A stretch of 36,902 bases of DNA from Dyadobacter luteus (GTDB lineage Bacteria; Bacteroidota; Bacteroidia; Cytophagales; Spirosomataceae), in NCBI RefSeq assembly GCF_003383615.1, contig NZ_QNUL01000041.1:1-36902 (forward strand), given 5' to 3'. Below the pieces are notes generated by a model, which had not been told where the DNA came from, did no database searches, and saw only the letters and a list, made by a program, of their open reading frames with translations. The translations under genes were made by a program, and so were the position numbers. How positions within the stretch are numbered: position 1 is the stretch's first letter; each line of letters starts with the position of its first letter. Below, piece by piece: positions 8,834-15,549 of the stretch.

Positions 8834-9940
8834 TTAGCCCATTACCAACTCACCCAATGCCTCTTTGGTGAAACCTTTCAGTTCGTCAGTACGGTGCTCG
8901 TGGATTTTCTTCACCCACGAAGGGTCAGATAAAAGCGGGCGACCTACTGCTACCAGGTCAAAATCGCCACGATCCATACGGCGCATCAACTCATCCAGCG
9001 AACTAGGCTGAGAACTCTCACCAGCAAATGCAGCAAGGAATTCGCCGGTAAGTCCTACCGACCCCACTGTGATAGTAGGTTTTCCTGTCAATTTTTTCGC
9101 CCATCCGGCAAAGTTCAGATCCGACTCTTCAAACTCCGCTTCCCAGAATCTTCTTTGTGAGCAATGGAAAATGTCGACACCAGCCTCAGCCAGTGGATTC
9201 AGCCAAGCCTCCATTTCCTGAGGTGTTTTTGCAAGTTTATTATCGTAGGCGGTTGGCTTAAACTGAGATAATCGGAGAATGATAGCAAAATCTTCACCTG
9301 TTTGTCTGCGAACCTCTTTAATCACCTCCACACCGAAACGGGTACGTTCTGCCAACGTTTTACCACCATATTGGTCAGTGCGATCGTTGGTCTGATCCCA
9401 GAAAAACTGATCAATCAGATAACCATGTGCTCCATGAAGCTCCAAAGTATCAAAACCTAATCTTTTTGCGTCGGCTGCTGCACGCCCGAAAGCCTGAATC
9501 GTATCTGCAATGTCGGAGTCGGTCATGGCCTGCCCATTTTTTACACCAGGCTTTCCATAACCCGACGGTCCTTCAAACGGACCGGCAGGAAGCCAACCAG
9601 AATAATGATTGTCCATCACGCCCATGTGCCATATCTGCGGTCCCATCGCACCACCTGCAGCATGTACGCCGTCAATCACGTTTTTCCAACCAGCAAGGGA
9701 TTTTTCACCATGAAAACGTGGAATATTTTCGTCATTAGAAGAAGCCACACGGTCAATCACGGTTCCTTCTGAAAGGATCAGTCCTACTTCACCTTCAGCT
9801 CTCCGCTGGTAATAAGCTGCGACCTGGTCAGTAGGCACGCCTTTGGGTGAGAATGATCTTGTCATGGGAGCCATGACGATACGGTTTTTCAGGTTCAGCG
9901 ATTTCAGATTGAAAGGCTTGAACAAATTATCGGTATTCAT
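8834..9940 (-). CDS. Old Yellow Enzyme family NADH:flavin oxidoreductase
   Basis: 368 residues, an FMN-binding TIM barrel. Family marks are the early MAPMTRS segment with the flavin-contacting Thr27, QIWHMG around 102-107, and the substrate-binding pair H169/H172 in LHGAHGYLIDQFFWDQTNDRTDQYGG-type sequence with Tyr174. The C-terminal DLVAVGRPLLSDPSW binds the FMN phosphate. Such enzymes reduce activated C=C bonds in enones, quinones, maleimides and nitro compounds with NAD(P)H, in the cytosol. It lies 21 bp downstream of the ArsR gene, so the two form an operon. This suggests the regulator senses an electrophilic substrate of this enzyme. Confidence 0.92.
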   Translation of the reverse strand: MNTDNLFKPFNLKSLNLKNRIVMAPMTRSFSPKGVPTDQVAAYYQRRAEGEVGLILSEGTVIDRVASSNDENIPRFHGEKSLAGWKNVIDGVHAAGGAMGPQIWHMGVMDNHYSGWLPAGPFEGPSGYGKPGVKNGQAMTDSDIADTIQAFGRAAADAKRLGFDTLELHGAHGYLIDQFFWDQTNDRTDQYGGKTLAERTRFGVEVIKEVRRQTGEDFAIILRLSQFKPTAYDNKLAKTPQEMEAWLNPLAEAGVDIFHCSQRRFWEAEFEESDLNFAGWAKKLTGKPTITVGSVGLTGEFLAAFAGESSQPSSLDELMRRMDRGDFDLVAVGRPLLSDPSWVKKIHEHRTDELKGFTKEALGELVMG

Positions 9941-9961
9941 AAATAGTGACTTATTGGTTAA

Positions 9962-10261
9962 TTATAATTCTTGTTGAATGAGTTGGCTGAGCGCAGCAAA
10001 TGCTTCCTCGTTGCGTTGGTAGTAGGTCCACTGCCCAACCCTGGTTGCTTTCACAAGTCCTGCCCGCTGAAGCACAGCCAGATATTCTGACACAGTTGAC
10101 TGCGTCAAACCTGCCTTCTGCTGAATCTGCCCTACACATACACCATGTTCAAATCCATATTTTTCCTGACCGGGAAAGCTGCCTTGCGGATCTTTCAACC
10201 AAAGCAGGATATTGAGTCTGGTAGTATTGGCAAGCGCCTTAAAAATTTCGAGTTGTTCCAT
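9962..10261 (-). CDS. ArsR-type winged-helix repressor
   Basis: 99 residues. It begins with the ArsR signature EIFKALANTTRLNILLWL and carries the winged helix with recognition helix LTQSTVSEYLAVL, followed by the wing (VGQWTYYQRN). The metal-binding ELCVCDL motif is absent. A single Cys at about residue 62 (GVCVGQI), just before the DNA-binding helices, could serve as a redox or electrophile sensor; that is inference. The gene is first in an operon with the Old Yellow Enzyme gene. A perfect inverted repeat lies 3 bp upstream of its start and is the likely autoregulatory operator. Confidence 0.88.
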   Translation of the reverse strand: MEQLEIFKALANTTRLNILLWLKDPQGSFPGQEKYGFEHGVCVGQIQQKAGLTQSTVSEYLAVLQRAGLVKATRVGQWTYYQRNEEAFAALSQLIQQEL

Positions 10262-10264
10262 ATC

Positions 10265-10290
10265 GGGATATCGGTTATTTCCGATATCCC
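10265..10290. promoter_or_regulatory. Perfect inverted repeat, likely ArsR operator
   Basis: GGGATATCGG (10265-10274) and CCGATATCCC (10281-10290) form a perfect 10-bp inverted repeat around a 6-base centre. It ends 3 bp before the ArsR start codon. Position and symmetry suit a dimeric winged-helix repressor blocking its own operon. Confidence 0.65.
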
Positions 10291-10406
10291 AATTAACGCC
10301 GTTCGTTGCGATTGCGTTCAGTGCTTCGGAAAAATTTTAAGAAAAATCAGGATTCGTACCCAAAGAACCAGGTGTAGAGAAAGGAAATAATACGCTATGC
10401 GGCCTC

Positions 10407-10937
10407 TTAAAGCGCATCAAGAAAATTCAGATAGGGCTGAACACTTTTTTCAATCCATTCTGTTGAAGAGTTAAATTCTATACCGTAGTAGGCAAAAAAC
10501 GGACGGTAGTCTGCCTTTACATACTCAAAACTCAGCTCGAAGGGACGCGTGAGTTCATTCAGGGTATATTTATACTTCTCATCACGGGACAACTCGTGCT
10601 CATCCACGCCGAGAGAAATAGCAAGAGCCATTTTCTTACCGGCAAGCTTATAGCCGCTTTTGCTACCATACGCCCATCCATGTGTCAGCACTTCATCGAG
10701 CCACTTCTTGAACAAAGCCGGACAATTGAACCAATAGTAGGGAAACTGAAAGACAATCTTGTCAAATTGTTCAATCAACCGCTGCTCATACAAAACATCT
10801 ATTCGCTCATCAGGGTATGCTTCATGAAGCTGATGAACAACATACTTGTCGGGATATTTACTAATTTCTTCTATCCACCTTCTATTGACCGACGAATTCC
10901 GGATGTCGGGGTGAATGACAATCACTAATGTTTTCAT
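10407..10937 (-). CDS. NAD(P)H oxidoreductase, flavodoxin-like fold (KefF/MdaB/NQO type)
   Basis: 176 residues. The N-terminal strand and phosphate loop (LVIVIHPDIRNSSVNRRW) and the FQFPYYWFNCPALFKKWLDEVLTHGWAYG segment at about 63-92 are typical of the FMN- or FAD-binding quinone reductase family that includes KefF. Members reduce quinones by two electrons, avoiding semiquinone radicals, in the cytosol. The gene is divergent from an HxlR regulator with 96 bp between start codons. A -7-like TATGTTTG lies 27 bp upstream on the minus strand. The HxlR protein probably controls it. The 145 bp between its stop and the ArsR gene contain the ArsR operator. Confidence 0.85.
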   Translation of the reverse strand: MKTLVIVIHPDIRNSSVNRRWIEEISKYPDKYVVHQLHEAYPDERIDVLYEQRLIEQFDKIVFQFPYYWFNCPALFKKWLDEVLTHGWAYGSKSGYKLAGKKMALAISLGVDEHELSRDEKYKYTLNELTRPFELSFEYVKADYRPFFAYYGIEFNSSTEWIEKSVQPYLNFLDAL

Positions 10938-10948
10938 GTTATGATTTT

Positions 10949-11032
10949 ATATTTGTTGTTTGCAAACATAAAACCCATAACTTCAAATTCGTGTGTTAGC
11001 TACCAGATGTTAGGTACTATAAAAAATGTAAG
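10949..11032. promoter_or_regulatory. Divergent promoter/operator region, HxlR unit 1
   Basis: Three elements are visible. TATATTTG at 10949-10956 is a forward -7-like element. TATGTTTG on the minus strand at 10971-10964 is one for the quinone reductase gene. TGTTAGGTAC at 11008-11017, followed after 10 bases by GTAAG (11028-11032), ends just before the HxlR ATG. A related GTTAGCTACCA lies at 10995-11005. The TGTTAGGTAC-N10-GTAAG arrangement recurs with identical spacing in front of the second HxlR gene, so it is probably the operator. Confidence 0.6.
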
Positions 11033-11033
11033 T

Positions 11034-11426
11034 ATGTCAAAAATAAAGGAAACATCGACGAATTCGGCCAACAGAAAAGCGTTGGGCGATGAATGTCCGG
11101 AAGCATATGCTACAAACATTGTCGGAGGCCAATGGGTGTTGGTTATTTGTTCGTGGCTAATGAACGGAAAGCTCCGGTTCAGTGAACTTAAAAAAGTACT
11201 TCCCAATATCACCGAAAGAATGCTTACGCTGCAACTTCGCAAACTGGAGCAAAGCCAGATCATCAAAAGGACGGTGTATCCCGAAGTGCCGCCGAAGGTG
11301 GAATATGAGCTGACAGAAATAGGCTACGATCTGAAACCGATTATTGCCCAGCTTGAACAATGGGGAGATAAACATAAGGCGCTGGTAAACAACACATCAC
11401 ATCCCGATCACGCGGTTCAGATTTAA
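11034..11426 (+). CDS. HxlR family transcriptional regulator (unit 1)
   Basis: 130 residues from the ATG at 11034. The frame is open further upstream to 10941, but that stretch overlaps the promoter elements and has no family similarity. The winged-helix HxlR domain covers about residues 25-115: WVLVICSWLMNGKLRFSELKK, then ITERMLTLQLRKLE and the wing YPEVPPKVEYELTEIG. A Cys precedes the domain in DECPEAY, at the place where YodB-type sensors carry their reactive Cys. By analogy it may sense quinones or other electrophiles; this is inference. It is divergent from the quinone reductase-like gene and converges on the SDR gene at a strong shared terminator. Confidence 0.88.
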   Translation: MSKIKETSTNSANRKALGDECPEAYATNIVGGQWVLVICSWLMNGKLRFSELKKVLPNITERMLTLQLRKLEQSQIIKRTVYPEVPPKVEYELTEIGYDLKPIIAQLEQWGDKHKALVNNTSHPDHAVQI

Positions 11427-11448
11427 TAATATGCTTTTTGCAAAACAA

Positions 11449-11497
11449 AAAGGCGGCTAAAAAAACAGTTATCCAAACCGTTTTTTTAGCCGCCTTT
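11449..11497. terminator. Bidirectional rho-independent terminator
   Basis: A perfect 18-bp stem pairs 11449-11466 with 11480-11497 around a 13-base loop. Its GC core is GGCGGC/GCCGCC, flanked by A runs on the left and T runs on the right. It lies between the convergent HxlR and SDR genes and should end both transcripts. Confidence 0.92.
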
Positions 11498-11508
11498 CTT
11501 ACACTGAA

Positions 11509-12249
11509 TCAGGCATTTAGACCACCATCAATCGTAATCCAGGAACCGGTAATATACTTACTTTCTTCACTTGCCAGAAATGAAACAAGACCGGCAATAT
11601 CCTCACCTGTACCATACTGCGGAATAGCCATTCTGCCACGGAGAAAATCGGCAAGCTGACTATCAGCCGGATTCATATCAGTGTCAACAGGGCCAGGCTG
11701 AACCAGGGTAACGGCAATGCCTTTTGGACCAAGGTCCCTGGCCAACCCGCGGGTCAAGCCTTGCAGGGCCGATTTACTCATGGTATACAGCGTTCCCTGC
11801 GGTCCCATAGAATTATCTGCCATGTTACTTCCAATGGTGATAATCCGCCCGCCCGCTTTCAAATGCTTTACGGATTCAAGTGCGGCTATATAAATGGCTT
11901 TCACGTTTACATCCATAATCTGATCATAATCTTCAATGCTGTGTCCGGCAAATTCTCCGCCGATATAGATACCGGCGTTATTAACCAGAATATCCAATCC
12001 TCCAAAAGTCTCAACGGTATGGTTTACTGCCTTTATCACGTCTGTGGCCACAGCATTGTCTGCAGCGATTGCTAATGCTGTTCCACCCGAGGCATTAATT
12101 TCAGATTCCAAGGCCAATGCCTTCCCTGCAGAACGTGCATACGTGAAGGCGACCTTTGCTCCTTCGGCAACCAGTCGTCGCACAATAGCCTCGCCTATTC
12201 CCCTGCTTCCTCCGGTAACCAGTGCAATTTTACTTTCTAACTTTTTCAT
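11509..12249 (-). CDS. Short-chain dehydrogenase/reductase (FabG-like)
   Basis: 246 residues, a classical SDR. The cofactor motif TGGSRGIG is at 12-19, with Arg16 favouring NADPH. NNAG lies at 90-93, the catalytic Ser at 141 and Y155/K159 in YTMSK. Despite resemblance to 3-oxoacyl-ACP reductase, its pairing with a divergent HxlR regulator rather than fatty-acid genes points to an inducible carbonyl reductase. A minus-strand -7-like TAGGTTTG sits 28 bp upstream. Confidence 0.9.
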   Translation of the reverse strand: MKKLESKIALVTGGSRGIGEAIVRRLVAEGAKVAFTYARSAGKALALESEINASGGTALAIAADNAVATDVIKAVNHTVETFGGLDILVNNAGIYIGGEFAGHSIEDYDQIMDVNVKAIYIAALESVKHLKAGGRIITIGSNMADNSMGPQGTLYTMSKSALQGLTRGLARDLGPKGIAVTLVQPGPVDTDMNPADSQLADFLRGRMAIPQYGTGEDIAGLVSFLASEESKYITGSWITIDGGLNA

Positions 12250-12276
12250 AAAATCATTTTCTTTTTAATTGTGCTG

Positions 12277-12345
12277 CAAACCTACAGCAGTTGCTTTATA
12301 TTTGTAAGCATACAGCAAATTGTTAGGTACCAACAAAAAAGTAAG
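12277..12345. promoter_or_regulatory. Divergent promoter/operator region, HxlR unit 2
   Basis: TAGGTTTG on the minus strand (12284-12277) lies 28 bp before the SDR start, and TATATTTG (12297-12304) points toward the HxlR gene. TGTTAGGTAC (12321-12330), 10 bases, then GTAAG (12341-12345) reproduces the unit 1 motif with the same internal spacing and nearly the same distance to the ATG. A partial copy, GTAAGCATAC, lies at 12304-12313. Confidence 0.6.
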
Positions 12346-12347
12346 AA

Positions 12348-12725
12348 ATGAGAAAATACACTTCCACGAATGCTTTGAATGAAAAAATGATCATCGACAG
12401 TTGTGGTATGGCCTACACACTTGGCGTATTGGGTGGACGCTGGAAACCAGCAATACTATGCAGACTCATGCACGGCACTATGCGCTACGGCGAGCTAAAA
12501 AAATCAATAGAAGGTATATCTGAAAGAATGCTGGTAGCTCAGCTCCGCGAATTAGAGAGTGACGGTATTATTGAACGAAAGGTATATCCCGAGGTACCGC
12601 CACGTGTTGAATATGAAATGACCCAACTGGGACTAACGATGAAATCAGTGTTAGCTACGATGTCCGATTGGGGTAATATGCACAGGAGTTTAGTACAATT
12701 ACACACTACCGAAACGGCTGAGTAA
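12348..12725 (+). CDS. HxlR family transcriptional regulator (unit 2)
   Basis: 125 residues, paralogous to the HxlR protein 1.3 kb away. The HxlR winged helix spans about 25-115 (GGRWKPAILCRLMHGTMRYGEL, ISERMLVAQLRELE, YPEVPPRVEYEMTQLG, the last wing nearly identical in both). The N-terminal Cys in DSCGMAY aligns with the Cys of the first paralogue; a second Cys lies in the first helix (ILCRL). It likely represses or activates the divergent SDR gene through the motif ending just before its own ATG. The similar operators raise the possibility of cross-regulation between the two units. Confidence 0.88.
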   Translation: MRKYTSTNALNEKMIIDSCGMAYTLGVLGGRWKPAILCRLMHGTMRYGELKKSIEGISERMLVAQLRELESDGIIERKVYPEVPPRVEYEMTQLGLTMKSVLATMSDWGNMHRSLVQLHTTETAE

Positions 12726-12775
12726 AATTATTACCAGGCCTTTTCATGGTAATGTGTAGAATCTGCGTAGGTAGA

Positions 12776-13204
12776 TTACTGCTCAAAATTATTCGGTGCG
12801 GCACATTTTTGCCAATATTCCATGATGCGTTTCATCGTATCCCTAATCTCAGAATAGGTACTGGGTTTGACAAAGAATCCCTGGGCTGAGGTACTATATG
12901 CATCAACAACCAGCTGATGATTCAGCGCAGTGGTCAGATAAAGATAAGGAATGCACTTCAGGTTAAGATCTGCGTTATTTTTCAACTTCCTTCTGAGTTC
13001 AAGGCCATCCAGCTTGGGTAAGTTGATGTCCGAAAGGATCAGAAATGGCAATGGAATCTGACCGTTCAGATAATCCAGAGCTGCCGCACCATCAGGAAAG
13101 TAGACGCGTTCGTTGGAATAGTCAAGTTCGTTGAATACCTGCTCCAGCAGCAACTGGTCATCCTGATCGTCCTCGATGATAATAATTGCCCCATTCTTGT
13201 TCAT
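12776..13204 (-). CDS. Single-domain response regulator
   Basis: 142 residues, a CheY-like receiver domain with no output domain. The acidic cluster is E11/D12/D13, the phosphoacceptor is D59 (ILSDINLPKLDG), the switch Thr lies at 91 or 92, and the conserved Lys is K113 in VKPS. This resembles the Rcp1-type receivers that work with phytochrome-like or hybrid kinases in Bacteroidota. No kinase gene is present in the window. It is the last of three genes on this strand after the stress-type proteins, but a 122-bp gap with a hairpin separates it from them. Confidence 0.9.
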   Translation of the reverse strand: MNKNGAIIIIEDDQDDQLLLEQVFNELDYSNERVYFPDGAAALDYLNGQIPLPFLILSDINLPKLDGLELRRKLKNNADLNLKCIPYLYLTTALNHQLVVDAYSTSAQGFFVKPSTYSEIRDTMKRIMEYWQKCAAPNNFEQ

Positions 13205-13246
13205 GGCCTACTTATATTGATGTAATTATGATTATACAAAATTCAA

Positions 13247-13260
13247 GCCAACAGGTTGGC
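13247..13260. terminator. Short hairpin downstream of the small acidic protein gene
   Basis: GCCAAC and GTTGGC form a compact stem around AG, flanked by AATTC and GAATT that extend the symmetry. On the minus strand it is followed by a T-rich stretch, so it may be a weak terminator or attenuator before the response regulator gene. Confidence 0.35.
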
Positions 13261-13326
13261 GGGAATTATCAGGTAAGCCAGAACTTAAACCAGGCACAAT
13301 CCATAACCGCCAGAAAGTACGCTATT

Positions 13327-13521
13327 TCATTTGTCTTTCTGATCACTCAGCAGATTACGGATTTCCTGCTCTGTTCCTTTCACAAAATGCTTGCTGCCGT
13401 CTTTTAAAATAAGCAAGGTAAAGCGCATGTCCGCATCGGGAATCATTTCTAGAATCTCTTCATCCGCGACAGCAAGCTTTGTAGCCCCATCTTCTTTTAC
13501 TTCAAGCTCAATTTTCTCCAT
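13327..13521 (-). CDS. Small acidic protein, unknown function
   Basis: 64 residues, with no recognised family. It is strongly charged (EKIELEVKEDGATKL at the start, then EEILEMIPDADMRFTLLILKDG), without signal peptide or membrane segment, so probably cytosolic. The pattern suggests a small beta-rich fold. It starts 8 bp after the stop of the YflT-like gene and is surely cotranscribed with it, which suggests a stress-related role. Confidence 0.65.
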   Translation of the reverse strand: MEKIELEVKEDGATKLAVADEEILEMIPDADMRFTLLILKDGSKHFVKGTEQEIRNLLSDQKDK

Positions 13522-13529
13522 TTACCAGA

Positions 13530-13985
13530 TCAGTTAACGGATTCTCCATTATCCGGAAACCGACGTACAATACGGCTTTTTATCTCCGCTGCACGTGACT
13601 CCGTTGCCAAATCATCACTTTCCGGATGATAGCTTCCGGCAGTTTCATGTACATTGAGTGCGCCATAGCCATCCAGAACGCTCACTACATGTTCAGCATC
13701 ATCGTCACTGGTGGTATGCACTGTTACAATGGTGCGGTTATGACTGGCCCTGTGATAGGTCGTTACCTGATAATCGTCTTCACCAAACAGTTTTCTGAAA
13801 AATGATCTGATTCCCTCCAGTACATCAGGCTCATGCGCCTCTTCGGGATCTCCTTCCGGTTGCTCCTTGTATACTGCTGTTTTTAAAGTAATTTCTGATT
13901 GTAAATAACCCTTCTCTAAAAGATATCTCTCTGCCTGACGTGCACTTTCGATCTCATCAAAAATTGCAACTACTGTATTGGCCAT
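13530..13985 (-). CDS. YflT/GSP17M-like stress protein
   Basis: 151 residues. The N-terminal pattern TVVAIFDEIESARQAERYLLEKGY, then a strand and acidic linker, then RTIVTVHTTSDDDAEHVVSVLDGYGALNVHE, matches the general-stress-protein 17M domain, which is a ferredoxin-like repeat. Such proteins are induced by heat, salt or general stress; biochemical function is unknown. The gene heads an operon with the small acidic protein 8 bp downstream. A tandem 10-bp repeat lies 16 bp upstream of the start codon. Confidence 0.6.
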   Translation of the reverse strand: MANTVVAIFDEIESARQAERYLLEKGYLQSEITLKTAVYKEQPEGDPEEAHEPDVLEGIRSFFRKLFGEDDYQVTTYHRASHNRTIVTVHTTSDDDAEHVVSVLDGYGALNVHETAGSYHPESDDLATESRAAEIKSRIVRRFPDNGESVN

Positions 13986-14000
13986 GGTTTTGTATGATTA

Positions 14001-14021
14001 AGAGTGTTATAAGAGTGTTAA
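14001..14021. repeat. Tandem 10-bp repeat upstream of the stress gene
   Basis: AAGAGTGTTA occurs twice (14001-14010 and 14012-14021) with one base between, an 11-bp period or about one helical turn. It lies 16 bp upstream of the YflT-like start codon. It may be a binding site or a local duplication. Confidence 0.4.
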
Positions 14022-14208
14022 TGGTGATGATTTCTGTTGTTGCCGCAGATAATGCGAAAACTTAAGAATTAAAATACAATTTCTGTGCCTGTAAATAATT
14101 GTCCGGCATCCGTCCAATTTCCCGCATACCCCATTTTCTTCTGGCATGATATTGATACAGCAAGCAATTCAAAACACATTATAACCAACAACAAATACTA
14201 AGAACATT

Positions 14209-14664
14209 ATGGCAACTACAGGAAATGCAACCAGTGTAATCAATGAACTAATCGAAATAAACAACGACCGCGTAGCCGGTTTTGAGAAAGCAATTGCAGA
14301 TATCAACAGCGAAAATATCGATCTGAAAGAATTGTTTCAGGGATATGCTGAACAAAGCCGGAAGTATGGTCAGGAACTTTCCGCCATCGTAGGATCTGTT
14401 GAAGAAGTGGAAACAGGAACCAGTGTCAGCGGAACTTTACACCGTGTCTGGATTGATGTTAAATCCATCTTCGGAGGTAGTGACAGAGCGGGTATTTTGT
14501 CTGAAGCAGAACGCGGCGAAGATGCTATTAAAAAAGCTTATCAGAATGCGCTGACAGACGAAAATCTTCCGTTCGATGCATCTGAGACCATCCGCAGTCA
14601 GGCAATTGGAATCAATTCGGCACATGATCAGATCAAAGCACTCCGCGATGCGGCAAAGGTTTGA
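14209..14664 (+). CDS. PA2169-family four-helix-bundle protein (DUF2383)
   Basis: 151 residues, all helical in character: an N-terminal helix with INELIEINNDRVAGFEKA, LKELFQGYAEQSRKYGQEL, the family-typical GTSVSGTLHRVWIDVKSIFGG segment at about 74-95, then AERGEDAIKKAY. This matches the ferritin-like four-helix proteins annotated as DUF2383. Their role is unknown; they often lie among stress-response genes, as here next to a YflT-like protein. There is no signal peptide, so it is cytosolic. Transcription ends at a strong hairpin shared with the convergent Crp/Fnr gene. Confidence 0.85.
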   Translation: MATTGNATSVINELIEINNDRVAGFEKAIADINSENIDLKELFQGYAEQSRKYGQELSAIVGSVEEVETGTSVSGTLHRVWIDVKSIFGGSDRAGILSEAERGEDAIKKAYQNALTDENLPFDASETIRSQAIGINSAHDQIKALRDAAKV

Positions 14665-14683
14665 TTTTAGTACAATTAGTTTA

Positions 14684-14715
14684 CAAAAAGCTGCTCTCAA
14701 CAGGGCAGCTTTTTG
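14684..14715. terminator. Bidirectional terminator
   Basis: CAAAAAGCTGC (14684-14694) and GCAGCTTTTTG (14705-14715) form a perfect 11-bp stem with a 10-base loop, with A and T runs within the stem. It lies between convergent genes. Confidence 0.85.
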
Positions 14716-14727
14716 TATTTAAGAACA

Positions 14728-15312
14728 TCACAACTTCCTCTGTACCAGATTCTTTTTTATTCTACTGAGTGTCTCCGGCGCAATACCAAGATAGGATGCA
14801 ATCAGGTTCTGAGGCACACGCTGTATCATTTCGGGATTCGACTCTGCGAGCTTCACATATTTCTCTTCCGCAGTATGTGTGATGGAACTCATCAAACGCC
14901 GTTCCTTGGTGACAATACTGTTCTGATACAGAATGCGGAAATAACGGTCCATAACAGGAACAGCCAGGGTCAGGGCTTCGTAATCAGCACGGGAAATCAG
15001 CAGAAGTTCCGAATCTTCAATTGCATCAATATTAAATACAGCGGGTTCTCCAGTCAGAAAACTGTTAAAATCTGATAACCACCACCCTTCCCAGCCAAAC
15101 ACACTCATGTGCTCATCACCTTTCTCATCTACATTGTAAGTGCGAATAAGTCCTTTCGCTATAAAAGTCAGGTTTTTACACACATCACCTTCCTGCAAAA
15201 GATATTGTCGCTTCCTTAGTTTTTTTGGGACGAAAAATGATGTAATCATTTCCCTGTCGTTGTCGGTCAGTGAGACCTTTGCTTCAATATGGCTGAAAAG
15301 CACTTCAATCAT
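14728..15312 (-). CDS. Crp/Fnr family transcriptional regulator 1
   Basis: 194 residues from the ATG at 15312. The frame stays open to 15417, but that extension would run over a promoter element and a Crp/Fnr palindrome and lacks family similarity. The cyclic nucleotide-type beta-roll covers about 15-120, and a short C-terminal helix-turn-helix ends with LIASYLGIAPETLSRIKK. The recognition helix carries E-x-x-S-R as in FNR, matching the TTGAC half-sites found nearby. There is no Cys cluster for an iron-sulfur centre. It is divergent from the PRISE reductase gene and probably controls it. Confidence 0.88.
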   Translation of the reverse strand: MIEVLFSHIEAKVSLTDNDREMITSFFVPKKLRKRQYLLQEGDVCKNLTFIAKGLIRTYNVDEKGDEHMSVFGWEGWWLSDFNSFLTGEPAVFNIDAIEDSELLLISRADYEALTLAVPVMDRYFRILYQNSIVTKERRLMSSITHTAEEKYVKLAESNPEMIQRVPQNLIASYLGIAPETLSRIKKNLVQRKL

Positions 15313-15334
15313 AACTCCATTGTATTGCGAAATA

Positions 15335-15454
15335 CAAAGATAGATTTTTCCGCCCGATGGGGACAATAATGAACCAGACCTTACCACTTGACACAGATCA
15401 AGTGCCTTAGTTGACACAGGTCAATCCGTAACCTTAATGACCAGGGTACCTTTG
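15335..15454. promoter_or_regulatory. Divergent promoters with two Crp/Fnr-type palindromes
   Basis: Site A, TTGACACAGATCAA (15388-15401), and site B, TTGACACAGGTCAA (15411-15424), are 14-bp palindromes of the form TTGAC-N4-RTCAA, 23 bp apart centre to centre. A forward -7 element TACCTTTG lies at 15447-15454, 29.5 bp from the centre of site B, and a reverse one, TATCTTTG, at 15342-15335. No good -33 TTG precedes the forward box, so transcription of the reductase gene probably needs the activator. Confidence 0.7.
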
Positions 15455-15549
15455 TGAAGCAATGAAGAGAGGGCGTCGAACCTCATTAACACTACAGTTT
15501 GATTAGTCCTCTTCGATCCGTTTTCTATTTTAACAAAACAAAAAACAGT

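Noticed and set aside
10941..11033. N-terminal extension of HxlR regulator 1
   Set aside because: It covers the shared operator motif and promoter elements; the paralogue begins at the equivalent of 11034.
15313..15417. N-terminal extension of Crp/Fnr regulator 1 from a start at 15417
   Set aside because: The extension overlaps a -7 element and an FNR-like box and lacks family similarity; the ATG at 15312 gives the usual protein length.
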